Source: Trileptium ribeirensis
Taxonomy: Eukaryota; Nematoda; Enoplea; Enoplida; Thoracostomopsidae
Direction: 5' to 3'
NCBI GenBank assembly: GCA_030248225.1
Contig: JASANE010007429.1
Location: 1-64,000, forward strand
DNA length: 64,000 nucleotides
In this document: piece after piece, positions 22,830 to 33,410 of the stretch
How positions within the stretch are numbered: the first letter of the stretch is position 1
How the letters are laid out: every line of letters starts with the position of its first letter
Translations under genes and position numbers: made by a program
Notes under the pieces: generated by a model
What the model was told of the DNA's origin: nothing
What the model saw: the letters and a program-made list of their open reading frames with translations, nothing else
Databases searched by the model: none

Positions 22830-24130
22830 GCATTAGATAAAAAAATTAGAACTAGGACGTCCAATTTCGGTGTTTTTAATTCTTAATGTCGTCTAAGCTG
22901 TCGCCTTAGAACTGTATCTGGTTTTTCACTAATGCTTCAGCATGTTAACTAAATTTTAGTTTCACTAGGACGTTTAATTTCACTAGGACGTCCAATTTCG
23001 GTGTTTTAATTCTCTATGTCGTCTAAGCTGTCGCCTTAGAACTGTATCTGGTTTTTCACTAATGCTTCAGCATGTTAACTAAATTTTAGTTTCACTAGGA
23101 CGTTTAATTTCACTAGGACGTCCAATTTCGGTGTTTTTAATTCTCAATGTCGTCTAAGCTGTCGCCTTAGAACTGTATCTGGTTTTTCACTAATGCTTCA
23201 GCATGTTAACTAAATTTTAGTTTCACTAGGACGTTTAATTTCACTAGGACGTCCAATTTCGGTGTTTTTAATTCTCAATGTCGTCTAAGCTGTCGCCTTA
23301 GAACTGTATCTGGTTTTTCACTAATGCTTCAGCATGTTAACTAAATTTTAGTTTCACTAGGACGTTTAATTTCACTAGGACGTCCAATTTCGGTGTTTTT
23401 AATTCTCAATGTCGTCTAAGCTGTCGCCTTAGAACTGTATCTGGTTTTTCACTAATGCTTCAGCATGTTAACTAAATTTTAGTTTCACTAGGACGTCCAA
23501 TTTCGGTGTTTTTAATTCTCAATGTCGTCTAAGCTGTCGCCTTAGAACTGTATCTGGTTTTTCACTAATGCTTCAGCATGTTAACTAAATTTTAGTTTCA
23601 CTAGGACGTTTAATTTCACTAGGACGTCCAATTTCGGTGTTTTTAATTCTCAATGTCGTCTAAGCTGTCGCCTTAGAACTGTATCTGGTATTTCACTAAT
23701 GCTTCAGCATGTTAACTAAATTTTAGTTTCACTAGGACGTTTAATTTCACTAGGACGTCCAATTTCGGTGTTTTTAATTCTCAATGTCGTCTAAGCTGTC
23801 GCCTTAGAACTGTATCTGGTTTTTCACTAATGCTTCAGCATGTTAACTAAATTTTAGTTTCACTAGGACGTTTAATTTCACCAGGACATCCAATTTCGGT
23901 GTTTTTAATTTTCAATGTCGTCTAAGCTGTCGCCTTAGAACTGTATCTGGTTTTTCACTAATACTTCAGCATGTTAACTAAATTTTAGTTTCACTAGGAC
24001 GTTTAATTTCACTAGGACGTCCAATTTCGGTGTTTTTAATTCTCAATGTCGTCTAAGCTGTCGTCTTAGAACTGTATCTGGTTTTTCACTAATGTTTCAG
24101 CATGTTAACTAAATTTTAGTTTCATTAATT
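22830..24130. repeat. 131-bp satellite, about 10 copies
   Basis: The unit is marked by GTCGTCTAAGCTGTCGCCTT and CTTCAGCATGTTAACTAAAT; steps are 130-131 bp. Each unit contains a short internal duplication (TTCACTAGGACG twice); one unit near 23,480 lacks it and is 18 bp shorter. Units are nearly identical. The array is intronic (Ig2 to Ig3). Confidence 0.94.
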
Positions 24131-24530
24131 GCAACAAGCTAAAACCCAGCGACCCGGAAGACTTGGTAGTTTTGCCATTTTAACACCAACACATCAACGC
24201 CATAGTTGATGATTAAATAACCGTAAGCCAGCTATTGTGTATCGATGAAAGCGATGCTTTAGAAACTGTTTAGAAGACTAAAAATACATCAGAAATTTTA
24301 GCACACATCTGAACTAGGTAATGTAGAACCTCATTTATTTTTTGTGCAAATATCGCTGGAGGACCCCCGTGAATGAACCCTATTTCTGGACACACCCAAG
24401 TTTCCCGCAGCACCCACTGTTTATGTTCAACAGTGTGAGCTAATCTCAAATTAATTACGGGCGGAGGGGTTCAACTGAGTTGGTAAGAAGGGAATAAGAG
24501 AAAAGCCAATAACTTCTCCAAATAACTTAC

Positions 24531-24674
24531 AATATCCGACCACGCTAATTTCAAGCGTTTTGACATTGTTTTCGTTTAGCGCCGTGCACTTGTACGTCCC
24601 ATCGTCGTCGGCTTTAGAATACGGGGCGATTATCAAATCCTGATTCTGATTTTCGAAGCGGATTCGATCGTTTT
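24531..24674 (-). CDS. NCAM-like, Ig2 second half
   Basis: Acceptor CTCTGCTTCAG is right of 24,674 and donor GTAAGT left of 24,531. The exon starts with two bases (G|AA) and ends with one. It encodes DLIIAPYSKADDDGTYKC and TALNENNVKTLEISVVG, the second cysteine and G strand of an Ig domain. Both phases match the neighbours. Confidence 0.92.
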
Positions 24675-25676
24675 CTGAAGCAGAGAACACAAAAATAATC
24701 TAGTCATTCGTTTAGTTGTCTTGAATATGGCGGTTACTAAAATTTACTATCTCCAAAAATACCTTGAATGAATGAAATGACTACAATAGACACAAATCAT
24801 GTTTTCAGGACTCGCCGCTACAACTACGTCGAGCCACTACAATTAGGGAATACTTGGACGAGTAATTTTACTCTGCCCTTTAGCAGAGAAGTGTCCCAAA
24901 TATCCAACATGAAGTGACAACCAGCAAAATAGCGCTTAAACCTATAACCCTTTGTTTAGCAGTACAGTTACCGACGTGATACAATAAGCAACTAATTTTT
25001 CGTTCTAAATTTGATAACTACTACAGTGACGGACAAAAATAAGTACCTAAACGAGCGTTAGAACGTTCGTTTATAAATCGACCGTAAACGCAAACAAAAC
25101 TATGGCGTATTTTACAAACAATTTTTATGTGTTCGTTTATAAAAAACAACGTTGTTGCTTTCGTTTTTTAAACAATTCAAAGTCCAAGCTCTGGCTCTGC
25201 TCTGTTTCTATGGCTATACACCAATTTTGGCACAATTCTGGCCTTGTTCGAACACGACATCAGCACGACATAACAAGCAATTATAAAACAACCCTTTGTA
25301 CAAGGATCTGGATTTGTTTCATAACAAAACGTATTTAATTTCAAAGACATAGAATAGCCACAAACAGTATCGACCACAACTACTGAGCGTTGCCCACGAG
25401 GTGCTTTACAAAAGTTAAAGCAAGGTTTGCCCAAAACTAAAGCATGTGATATAAAATTTATGTGGGCAAAATATTTCAACTCATCATCGAATTTCACGAA
25501 AAAATTTAATGTTTGGTTTCAGGCAAATAGCTCAGTTTGTCCGAATACAGTATTCAAAATATATTCATACGCAGTAGGCAATCTCTGGTTCATTCGGACA
25601 GTCAATTCTAGCGAATACCATAATAATGCAAGCTCAACTACTGTCACTAATGATTCAAAGACAGTTTCACTAGCTA
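24675..25676. other. Intron between Ig2 halves
   Basis: A MITE-type end CAGTGACGGACAAAAATAAG occurs at 25,024. The remainder, about 25,180-25,640, is open in several frames but without family resemblance or splice-site support. Confidence 0.4.
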
Positions 25677-25794
25677 CAGTGCCCGACAAAAATGACTGTC
25701 GCTCTTTCGCGATTCGCTTGAAATAAACTTGTCGTAAAACTAGAATTTATTATTAATTATTGAGAATGCGAACGTTCATTTCTGGCGGGTACTG
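25677..25794. mobile_element. MITE (CAGTAC type), 118 bp, next to a splice donor
   Basis: Left end CAGTGCCCGACAAAAATGAC and right end TTCATTTCTGGCGGGTACTG are inverted. The left flank is TA. The right end stops 8 bp before the donor dinucleotide (25,803-25,804) of the Ig2 first-half exon. Confidence 0.72.
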
Positions 25795-25804
25795 CAGGAC
25801 TGAC

Positions 25805-25939
25805 CTTCCAACGGCGATCCATTTTTGCGCCAAGCGACCGTTGTGAGTCTGCTTGATGCCGTCACGTGACACTTGATTGTTCCTTGCTCGCCTTCGATCG
25901 GGTGCTGCTCCAATTCTTCATTTTCAAACCTGACAACTC
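25805..25939 (-). CDS. NCAM-like, Ig2 first half
   Basis: Acceptor TTATTTTTAG is right of 25,939 and donor GTCAGT left of 25,805. The 135-bp exon starts with two bases completing an arginine codon and ends with one base. It encodes EGEQGTIKCHVTASS (B-strand cysteine) and TVAWRKNGSPLE (C-strand tryptophan). Confidence 0.91.
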
Positions 25940-26303
25940 CTAAAAATAAGCAAACAAAAACGTGATTCTATGAACTTGTACGAGCCATAACAGTCCGGGC
26001 GGACTTTAGCACAAGCTTCGTCCATATACAGTTACGGACAGAATTGCCCACAAAAAATGCAGGCGCCCGAAGGCAACTATATTTATACGAGACGTGGGGC
26101 TCATCTCCCACCAAAGTGAATGGGTATAACTTGAACATATTAGCGTCCCGGATCTAACAAATACCAACAGACAGCTCATTACTGTAAGCCACAAAAACTG
26201 GTCTCGCATTACGGCTAGGCCTGCGATAATAGGCGGTAGTAAATTGGAGACTAGAAACATAATCGGTTTTTATCGAATTTTAAAGTCAAAAAGACTGTCT
26301 TAC

Positions 26304-26437
26304 TCAAAAAATTGGCTTCCAAATCTTTGCTAATCGTCGTCGTTCCATTGATCGTGGCTTTGCAGCGGTAAAAGCCGTCATCGTCGGGCTTTTTCGCATC
26401 GTCGATCAACATGTATCCGGTACCTTCGTCTCTTACC
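26304..26437 (-). CDS. NCAM-like, Ig1 second half
   Basis: Acceptor GTGGTTTTAG is right of 26,437 and donor GTAAGA left of 26,304. The 134-bp exon starts with one base completing an arginine codon and ends with one base. It encodes YMLIDDAKKPDDDGFYRCKA, the second Ig1 cysteine, and a glycosylation site NGT. Confidence 0.91.
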
Positions 26438-27226
26438 CTAAAACCACACCAAAAAAATAACAAAAAGTTAGTCAAAACAATATTAACAATCCATTTGAAA
26501 TTATAAAAGAAATCATGAAAAATAAAACTTAAGTAAAAAAGAGGTATATCCAATGGTTGCTATGTCCAATGAACTAATACTCAAACATTATACAATTATG
26601 ATTGATTACTTGATTAAATTATGGCATTGAGCCAATATAAATTAGAAATCTGATCAAAAATGTCAGCAGCAAAAATGAGATCGCGTCGTAGTGGGAGCAC
26701 CACTGCAGCCATTTATCACGACTGCCAATAATTTAAGCACATTTGGTCAGCAACGTTCAATTGTGGAGTCTCCCCCTCCCCATATTTTGTTTGCTAACGT
26801 CTACCGATATAAATTTCCTTCACAATTTTTAGGGCCAACAGAGTTGAAAACGTTGTGCGATGCCATCGGGTTTTGTTTACACTTAAGTCGTATTACACAA
26901 AAAATAATTTCGAAATATAAGACCCGAGGCCGGAATCCTCGTGTTTCAACTGCACATTATACACAATGATACTCGTCAAACGTAAGTCCATTTTCGGAAC
27001 CACTGAACCGCAACTATAAATCGACCAAACACCATAGATTGTGCACCTTGATCACTCCATTCCCGTCTCAAGTTATGAAATTACACTCCGGGATCAGCAC
27101 AATGTTATTGGTATTTTCAAACAAAAAACAACACGGCTGTATGACAAACTCAGTCCATGGAAAATTACGGATTGCCAAAGTGATACGTCCTATAAAAGGA
27201 CCAGTGTTAAAAGAATCACAGCTTAC

Positions 27227-27413
27227 CTGCCGGAATTAGGTAACTGCGTTTCAGTGCCGGCATCATCCAAGCGAAACCAGACATACTCAACTTGAGCAGC
27301 TACAGCCGGTGTTACCTCAGCGCCATCGTCGTTCAGCAACGAACATCGAACAAACTGAACGCTTCCTTCTGGTTCTTCGGTTAGCGTCGATGGTGTAAAT
27401 TTGATTTCGTAGC
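27227..27413 (-). CDS. NCAM-like, Ig1 first half
   Basis: Acceptor TTTGTTTCAG is right of 27,413 and donor GTAAGC left of 27,227. The 187-bp exon starts with two bases (GC) and ends with two. It begins YEIKFTPSTLTEEPEGS, aligning with the first residues of mature NCAM/Fas2, then FVRCSLLNDDG (cysteine) and VEYVWFRLDD (tryptophan). Because Ig1 starts at the exon edge, the exon before it should carry the signal peptide and end in phase 1. Confidence 0.9.
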
Positions 27414-27916
27414 CTGAAACAAAAAATGACAACAATAATGAAGGTAAATGAAACTAGCAGTACTTCCCCATATCTCGGAGCTATAAATAGCTGGAATTTG
27501 AAGTCTGGGAGTAAACACCAAACACACTGTGTCGTCAGAAGTGTATGACAGTGACAGGGGGAGGACTAAAAACGAAAACGAAATCGTTAGACTTCTATAT
27601 AAATGCAACATATATGTATATAGCAAATTGGAAACGGGGCAGAAAATTCAGCAACCCCCACCCCCTCCACGCCTTTTTAATTAGTCACAAGCTTGATTCA
27701 CCTGGTATTGGAAAAAGTGGCATTTTCGGACTAATATATTACCTGGCTCAATAGTTATGGCCTTAGGCTTGCACGTTCCTACCAATGTTACTGTGGCCTT
27801 TGGTGAACTGCCGCTCGCCTGACGCATTACTAGCCACGCGGATATCAAAACCATCGTTCTTACCCGCCGGTAATGGAATTGCACCGTCGCGCAACGCCCC
27901 ATCCCGCTGAATTTAC

Positions 27917-27980
27917 CTGCCCCACGTGTATTATGCTGAAAATATACAAAAATTAACAAGTATAAAGTATGTAAAACCAT
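27917..27980 (-). CDS. Candidate signal peptide exon of the NCAM-like gene
   Basis: ATG at 27,978-27,980 opens MVLHTLYLLIFVYF, a plausible signal peptide core, and ends at donor GTAAAT with one G, so it would join the Ig1 exon in phase (G|GC). The codons are AT-rich, unlike the other exons, and the same stretch could be an intron end (TATATTTTCAG at about 27,938). Two other donors in the region (GTAGGA near 27,783 and GTAATA near 27,740) would also give phase 1. This start is therefore tentative. Confidence 0.35.
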
Positions 27981-28756
27981 GTTCTGTTGTATGTGGACGT
28001 GATTCAGAAACTCATTCAGACGTTAATCAAATGCATGTAAAGCTGCAAAACACGAGTGATCTGCAAAACACATTTTATTAGGTCACTAAGACTAGATTAG
28101 GTCAGAGATACAGGAATCAAGCCTGACCTTTAACAATAACTGAGACCATAAAAGTGTCCAATTTTCAAACAATATTAAATTTTCCTATGCTAATGTATAT
28201 CTGACGGACGGCATAGTGTTAGCGTTACACTCGATCCGATAAAGTATCCACATTTATATATATTGGATCCAAATCGGGTGACGCGGAGTGAAAACAATGC
28301 CTACAGGAGCAGAATTTGGGCACATGGGATCGGATCAAACCCGATGGGATCACAAATAGGATCCGGTCGAAATGCGAACACGCCCTAAGCCTCAGTTGGT
28401 CCAAATCCTGCTTAATCACTTCGGCCACCAACATTCTACTACAATCGTCCGATCACATAACACAGTTAGTCGATATAAACTTCACAACCTGTGCTATACG
28501 ACCAGTTCTCATAATAATCATCGTCTATTGATTTAGGCTTTTAGCACTACTAATCAGTCTTCGTTGTTCTTATAAAAACCCAACCAGACTTTGGTTAAGC
28601 CTTAGGAGGCGTACACAGTATTTATTAATATCACGGTGCCCATCAGAAACAAAATACTGTAGGGAAGGTAGATGGGTTAAGTCCCAGGTACTGATGCAAA
28701 CGCATATAATCAAAGGAACCTTCTTTGTTTATGTCTTTAATTCTAAATAGATCATA

Positions 28757-29820
28757 AACTAGTAACTCTATCGAGATTACAGAACGTCGTGAGGCATAGG
28801 TACACCTACGCCTTTTGCGTACACAGCCAATGAGCTCTCGATAGCATACGTCGATATGCTATATGTGGATATCACACAATACCGCATACCCCCATACCCA
28901 TGGAACCATGGATCGCAGAGTAAAACCAACACCGGCATTGAGTTTCCCATGCCCAAAAAACCCCAAGTGAAACTTTTCAGCCGCCCAGGACGTCACAACA
29001 AATTCTCTAATTTTGGGTCGAGGAACCACGAGGTTGCCATACCTGAAACCCCATAGCTCCAGAACCGGAGCCTTAATCGAAAAACAAAAAAGAGGCATTG
29101 GCATTTATCATTTCACCTTGAAATAAAACCATCCAGAGAAAAAAATTTGAAAGTTAAGATAGAAATAACCTTGCTTCCGTGAAGGGGACTAAAATGAGGT
29201 GAAAACCCCTCATTTTGACCTCTGACCACGAACCATAAGGCGTCATACCCCCGTACCCATGGAACCGTGGGTCACAGAGCAAAACCAGCATCGGCAATGA
29301 GTTTTCCATGCCCGAAAACCCCCAGGTATAACTTATTAGCCATCCAAGACGTCAGAACGAATTTTCAAATTTTGGATCGAGGAACCATTGGGGCGCCATA
29401 CCCCCTTACCTTACACCCCATTAATAGAGAACCGGCGCCTTAATCGAAAAACAAAAAAGGCATCGGTATTTATCATTTTACTATGAAATAAAACCATGCA
29501 GAGAAAAAATGCGAAAGTTAAGATAAAAATAACCTTGGTTCCCTGAAGGGGGTAAAATGGGGCAAAAACCCACGTTTTGACCACTGACCCCGGAATCAGA
29601 CCCCAAATCAAAAAACGCTCGGGGATGTAAACGATTACATGTAAATGTATTCAGTCGGGTAAATCGACTATGCCGGTTCGAATGAGCCCAAGATCATGAT
29701 AATCGGTTAAGTCGTTCCCGAGTTATGTTCGATCACACACACAGACGGAATTTAAAAAATTTCACCCCTGCAACAAAACAATCTCCACTACGTTTCACTA
29801 CGTTCTGAATACAACTCTAA
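28757..29820. repeat. Interspersed repeat Q, copy C
   Basis: Most complete copy: starts TAGTAACTCTATCGAGATTA and ends near CAATCTCCACTACG. It contains two tandem modules (CACCGGCATTGAG and CATCGGCAATGAG) and two blocks ending in ATAAAACCATCC and TAAAACCATGC. It lies upstream of the gene or in its first intron. Confidence 0.75.
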
Positions 29821-29829
29821 TAGGAAATG

Positions 29830-30606
29830 GCAAAGCCTAGTAACACAGTCTTTGAAGTTTAACTAAAAGTTCCGAATTTTAGAATATGGCAATAAACATC
29901 GGATTATTCCGAGCTATCAGATATATATCTCCTACAGCTTTACTCATCACATCACACACATATATCAATCGAATCAATGAATAGGTTCCGGTCCCACACT
30001 GCGTTGCGGACGCGTGATATATCATAAATGGGTTTTACGTAAATTTACCTCTGTACATTTTGATATTCCCCAGTGAAAGCGATAAAATTTAATGAATTAC
30101 TTAATTTTTTCAATTTTATAACGTTACTACTTCGCTATGAGAGCCAACGAATGGTTCTGAACTGATATCAGTGGTGCTATAGAGCAAGACACATTGAATA
30201 ATTACACAACTGGATTATATAAATGATTTGTTTCAGGCAATTTCAGTAAAGATTTCGCCAAAAACCACAATCTATCTGCTTTTTATAAACGAGCCCAATA
30301 ATACGTTTTTCGATTCGGCAAATATTACTGTCTTTGCGGAGAGTTATAAAAACGTTTCTTTTAGTAATTCCGCAAATGTTCAGTAATATTAAAGATACAG
30401 CAGTGATTTTGCTACAATTTGAATCAGCTCGTCGAGGTGGTACTGAAAATGCCAGATTCAGCTCACTTTTTTATAAACTTTTGATTTTCCCAGAAAAATA
30501 CGTGATATTATTCGTCTTGGGCATGTCTGATCATTGCTTTTTTCCGGATTTAAAATGTGCAGCGTCAGTTTTAACAATTTCATAGCGGCCAACTACACAA
30601 AATCGG
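29830..30606. other. Non-genic stretch
   Basis: AT-rich, with no supported exon, RNA gene or repeat. Confidence 0.4.
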
Positions 30607-30620
30607 ATTGTTTTCTATTA
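30607..30620. repeat. SINE target-site duplication, left copy
   Basis: ATTGTTTTCTATTA, identical to 30,875-30,888 on the other side of the SINE. Confidence 0.88.
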
Positions 30621-30874
30621 AAAGTCCGATAAACATGCAATTGGCACTAGGTGACAATCCGGGTTATTATGCCGAAGCATTGTGTATAGGCTGGCCATGA
30701 TGATTGCCCATTACACCACTCATCATCTTATCCGTCTAGACCAAAGTCTAGTACCTGTTTAACGAATAGGTGCTGCTTAGCAATTGTGGCTGAGTCCCTT
30801 GCCCAAGGAGATTAGCGCGACCAGTGGATTCGAACTCCTGACTTCACGATTATGAAGCAGGCGCTCTAACCACC
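30621..30874 (-). mobile_element. tRNA-derived SINE, 254 bp
   Basis: On the minus strand the element begins GGTGGTTAGAGCGCCTGC, which contains a box A (TGGTTAGAGCGC at 30,861-30,872), followed by a CAT anticodon-like loop and a box B (GGAGTTCGAATCC at 30,826-30,838). These are the internal RNA polymerase III promoter boxes of tRNA. The tRNA 3' half does not pair back to form an acceptor stem; instead a unique body follows (CTCCTTGGGCAAGGGACTCA). Perfect 14-bp duplications flank the element, so it moved by retrotransposition, using a partner LINE in trans. Confidence 0.9.
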
Positions 30875-30888
30875 ATTGTTTTCTATTA
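30875..30888. repeat. SINE target-site duplication, right copy
   Basis: ATTGTTTTCTATTA, identical to 30,607-30,620. Confidence 0.88.
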
Positions 30889-30994
30889 CTCAAGAGTCAT
30901 TCACTGGACCGACTGCCGCAATTTTATATTCGCCCCCCCCCCTGAGTAACGGGTCACCTAGGTTTGTGGCTACTCTAATGATTTGTTGTTCAAA

Positions 30995-31555
30995 TTTTCA
31001 TAAAACCGGCACGACTTGAAAACACTAGCAATTTGTGATCCACCAACATGTCTCAAGGTCTAACTCTTCTAGCCGCGTCAGTCCCTCTCCTTTTCAACTT
31101 TGATGATTTGTGATCCACCAACACGTCTCAAGTTCTAACTCTTCTAGCCGCGTCAGTCCCTCTCCCTTTCAACTTTGATGATTTGTGATCCACCAACATG
31201 TCTCAAGTTCTAACTCTTCTAGCCGCGTCAGTCCCTCTCCCTTTCAACTTTGATGATTTGTGATCCACCAAACATGTCTCAAGTTCTAACTCTTCTAGCC
31301 GCGTCAGTCCCTCTCCCTTTCAACTTTGATGATTTGTGATCCACCAACATGTCTCAAGTTCTAACTCTTCTAGCCGCGTCAGTCCCTCTCCCTTTCAACT
31401 TTGATGATTTGTGATCCACCAAACATGTCTCAAGTTCTAACTCTTCTAGCCGCGTCAGTCCCTCTCCCTTTCAACTTTGATGATCTGTGATCCACCAACA
31501 TGTCTCAAGTTCTAACTCTTCTAGCCGCGTCAGTCCCTCTCTCTTTCAACTTAGT
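30995..31555. repeat. 75-bp satellite, about 7 copies
   Basis: Unit marked by GATTTGTGATCCACCAACAT and CTTCTAGCCGCGTCAGTCCC. Some units have one extra A (CACCAAACATG), making 76 bp. Copies are almost identical. Confidence 0.94.
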
Positions 31556-31904
31556 TGCTATATAACTATTTTTGTTATAGAACCAATTTACTGAGATGTT
31601 CTAAATCAAAGCTTAAAGAATAAGGAAAAGTGATTTTCTCTCTTTTGACTATGTGTGTTTCTTGGTTGTTGGTAATGAACCATGGGGTTATTTCAATCGT
31701 TGGTTGTTTCACTCTCGTTTAATCCTACAAGTGTGGATGATTAAAAACGCCTAAGCTTTGGGTCTCTTGGGGTGGTTTGTTCACACCTTATATGCGATGA
31801 TTACCCTTTTTCGAGCTGCAACGGGTATGGTAAGGGCACTGTCCGTCTATAACGTTGCAGGCTACCAAAATTGCTCTTCCGGTCAGCCGTGACATTGTAC
31901 TACG

Positions 31905-32107
31905 TACCGTTCCAGAAGACTCTCAGGCCTAATCCACAGCCCAACAGTGGCGACTTCATAACACGACCGCGCACAGCTATTATACGACTTACTATCAGGT
32001 TGCACGTCCCGTCTCAGTAGACACTCAGGACTAACCCAGAACCCAACAGTGGCGAATTCATAACTCAACCGCAAACAGCTACTACACTGTTTCCTATCCG
32101 CTTGCAC
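31905..32107. repeat. Direct duplication, 2 x about 102 bp
   Basis: AGACTCTCAGGCCTAA at 31,917 and AGACACTCAGGACTAA at 32,019 start diverged adjacent copies that share CCCAACAGTGGCGA and TTCATAAC. Confidence 0.75.
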
Positions 32108-33410
32108 CAGACGGCTTTCTCCACGCCTTGTTTTGGCTCATCAGCGTTGGGTTGGTGACCACAACACTGGTCAAACCAGGTCGGCATCTCCTTCGTCTTA
32201 CGTAGATATAGATGTGTGTGCCATATTCGTCAATCACTTCTCAACTCTCAATAGCTCTACTGTTGCCGAACGCCGAAAACTACGCATGCGTAAACTCAAT
32301 TACTATCGGTTCTTCACTCTGGCAATACTAGCAAAAGCTATTCACTGGCTATATGTTTATATATATAAGAGTCTGCGTATGAAAGAACCTGGCTTATAGA
32401 AAACCAACAGATTAGGACATAGTAGCTGTTAGAACCAATCACAATATGCTACGTTCTGCTCTTATCACCGAAGCGAACAATGCAGTCTTTTGGGCACGTG
32501 AAAACCTAATTATTGGTACACTAATTGCAATCGCTAGACCTATGAAACTATTCACTGAGAAGTATTGCTGTAAACTTATTCGCTTCTTATTTAACTTATA
32601 GCCAATGCTGTCAAACGCTAAGCCACTGCGTGAAACCCGAATGGAAGACTCGTTTTTCCATTTTGGCCATTCGGAGTCTACTCGCTCTTCAACTTTGTAG
32701 ATTATATAACTCTTGCCAGGGATCTCCCATCAAAGCGAGAAGAATCCATCCATCAACAACTTTGGGACAATTTTCATCATAAAATTCCTTTGCCAACTAA
32801 GTTTAAAAAATATCCCCTCAAAAAGTGAGTTTGTTGTTTGCTGGATTGACTGATAGGGTTTTTTACTACGTTACCCACCGTCAGTTTCGTTGTTTTAATC
32901 GCATATATACTGATTAGGTATATCGTCTGTGGGACGGGAATAACGATAAATTTTTCGGACAAAATAATCAAAATTTCCCACGTTTTGAATTCAGTTGTTG
33001 TAGGCAGAGGGGTTCTGACTACTATAAAATCAATTGTATTCACGTGGTATGCGTCAAATGAAGCTATCAGAATCGTAATACTGGGCAAGGTCTAGACCTA
33101 CATCCAGGCAATCCATCGCTTATCACAGTCGTTGTAAACTCTATATTCACGACAGATTTAACAACCGTTGACATATTCGTCAATTCGTCAGCTTTCTAGG
33201 CCAACGCTGCATATTGATAGAAAGTTGAAGAAGGCGATGACGATGTTATATACGTATAGTTTTACTCTGGGACTACTTCAAATGCAATTCAGCAAAATCC
33301 CATGACCCATTGACCCCAAAATGTCAAAATACAGGAATATTATACCGCACCGATATATCCCCTAAAGAAAGCAACCATAGTAATCCCTCGCTATATATAC
33401 TACGAATGGT
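32108..33410. other. Non-genic stretch
   Basis: Several short open frames on both strands (for example 32,777-33,088 minus) show no family motif, splice support or codon bias. Nothing is assigned. Confidence 0.4.

Larger units (their letters stand above)
2939..27413 (-). other. NCAM/Fasciclin II-like cell adhesion gene (locus span)
   Basis: Fifteen coding exons on the minus strand form a type I membrane protein: four complete Ig domains, the first half of a fifth, two fibronectin type III domains, one membrane helix and a short cytoplasmic tail. Order and number match NCAM and insect Fasciclin II, which are homophilic adhesion molecules of neurons and epithelia. Each domain is split over two exons, as in vertebrate NCAM. 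The exons read here sum to about 2.58 kb (about 860 residues), close to the family length. The exon carrying the second half of Ig5 was not found, and the signal peptide exon is tentative. Introns are packed with repeats but no exon has an internal stop or frameshift, so the gene looks functional. Confidence 0.88.

Noticed and set aside
30797..30874. A functional tRNA-Met gene
   Set aside because: Box A, box B and a CAT loop are present, but the sequence after box B does not form an acceptor stem, and the whole 254 bp is flanked by target duplications, so it is a SINE head.
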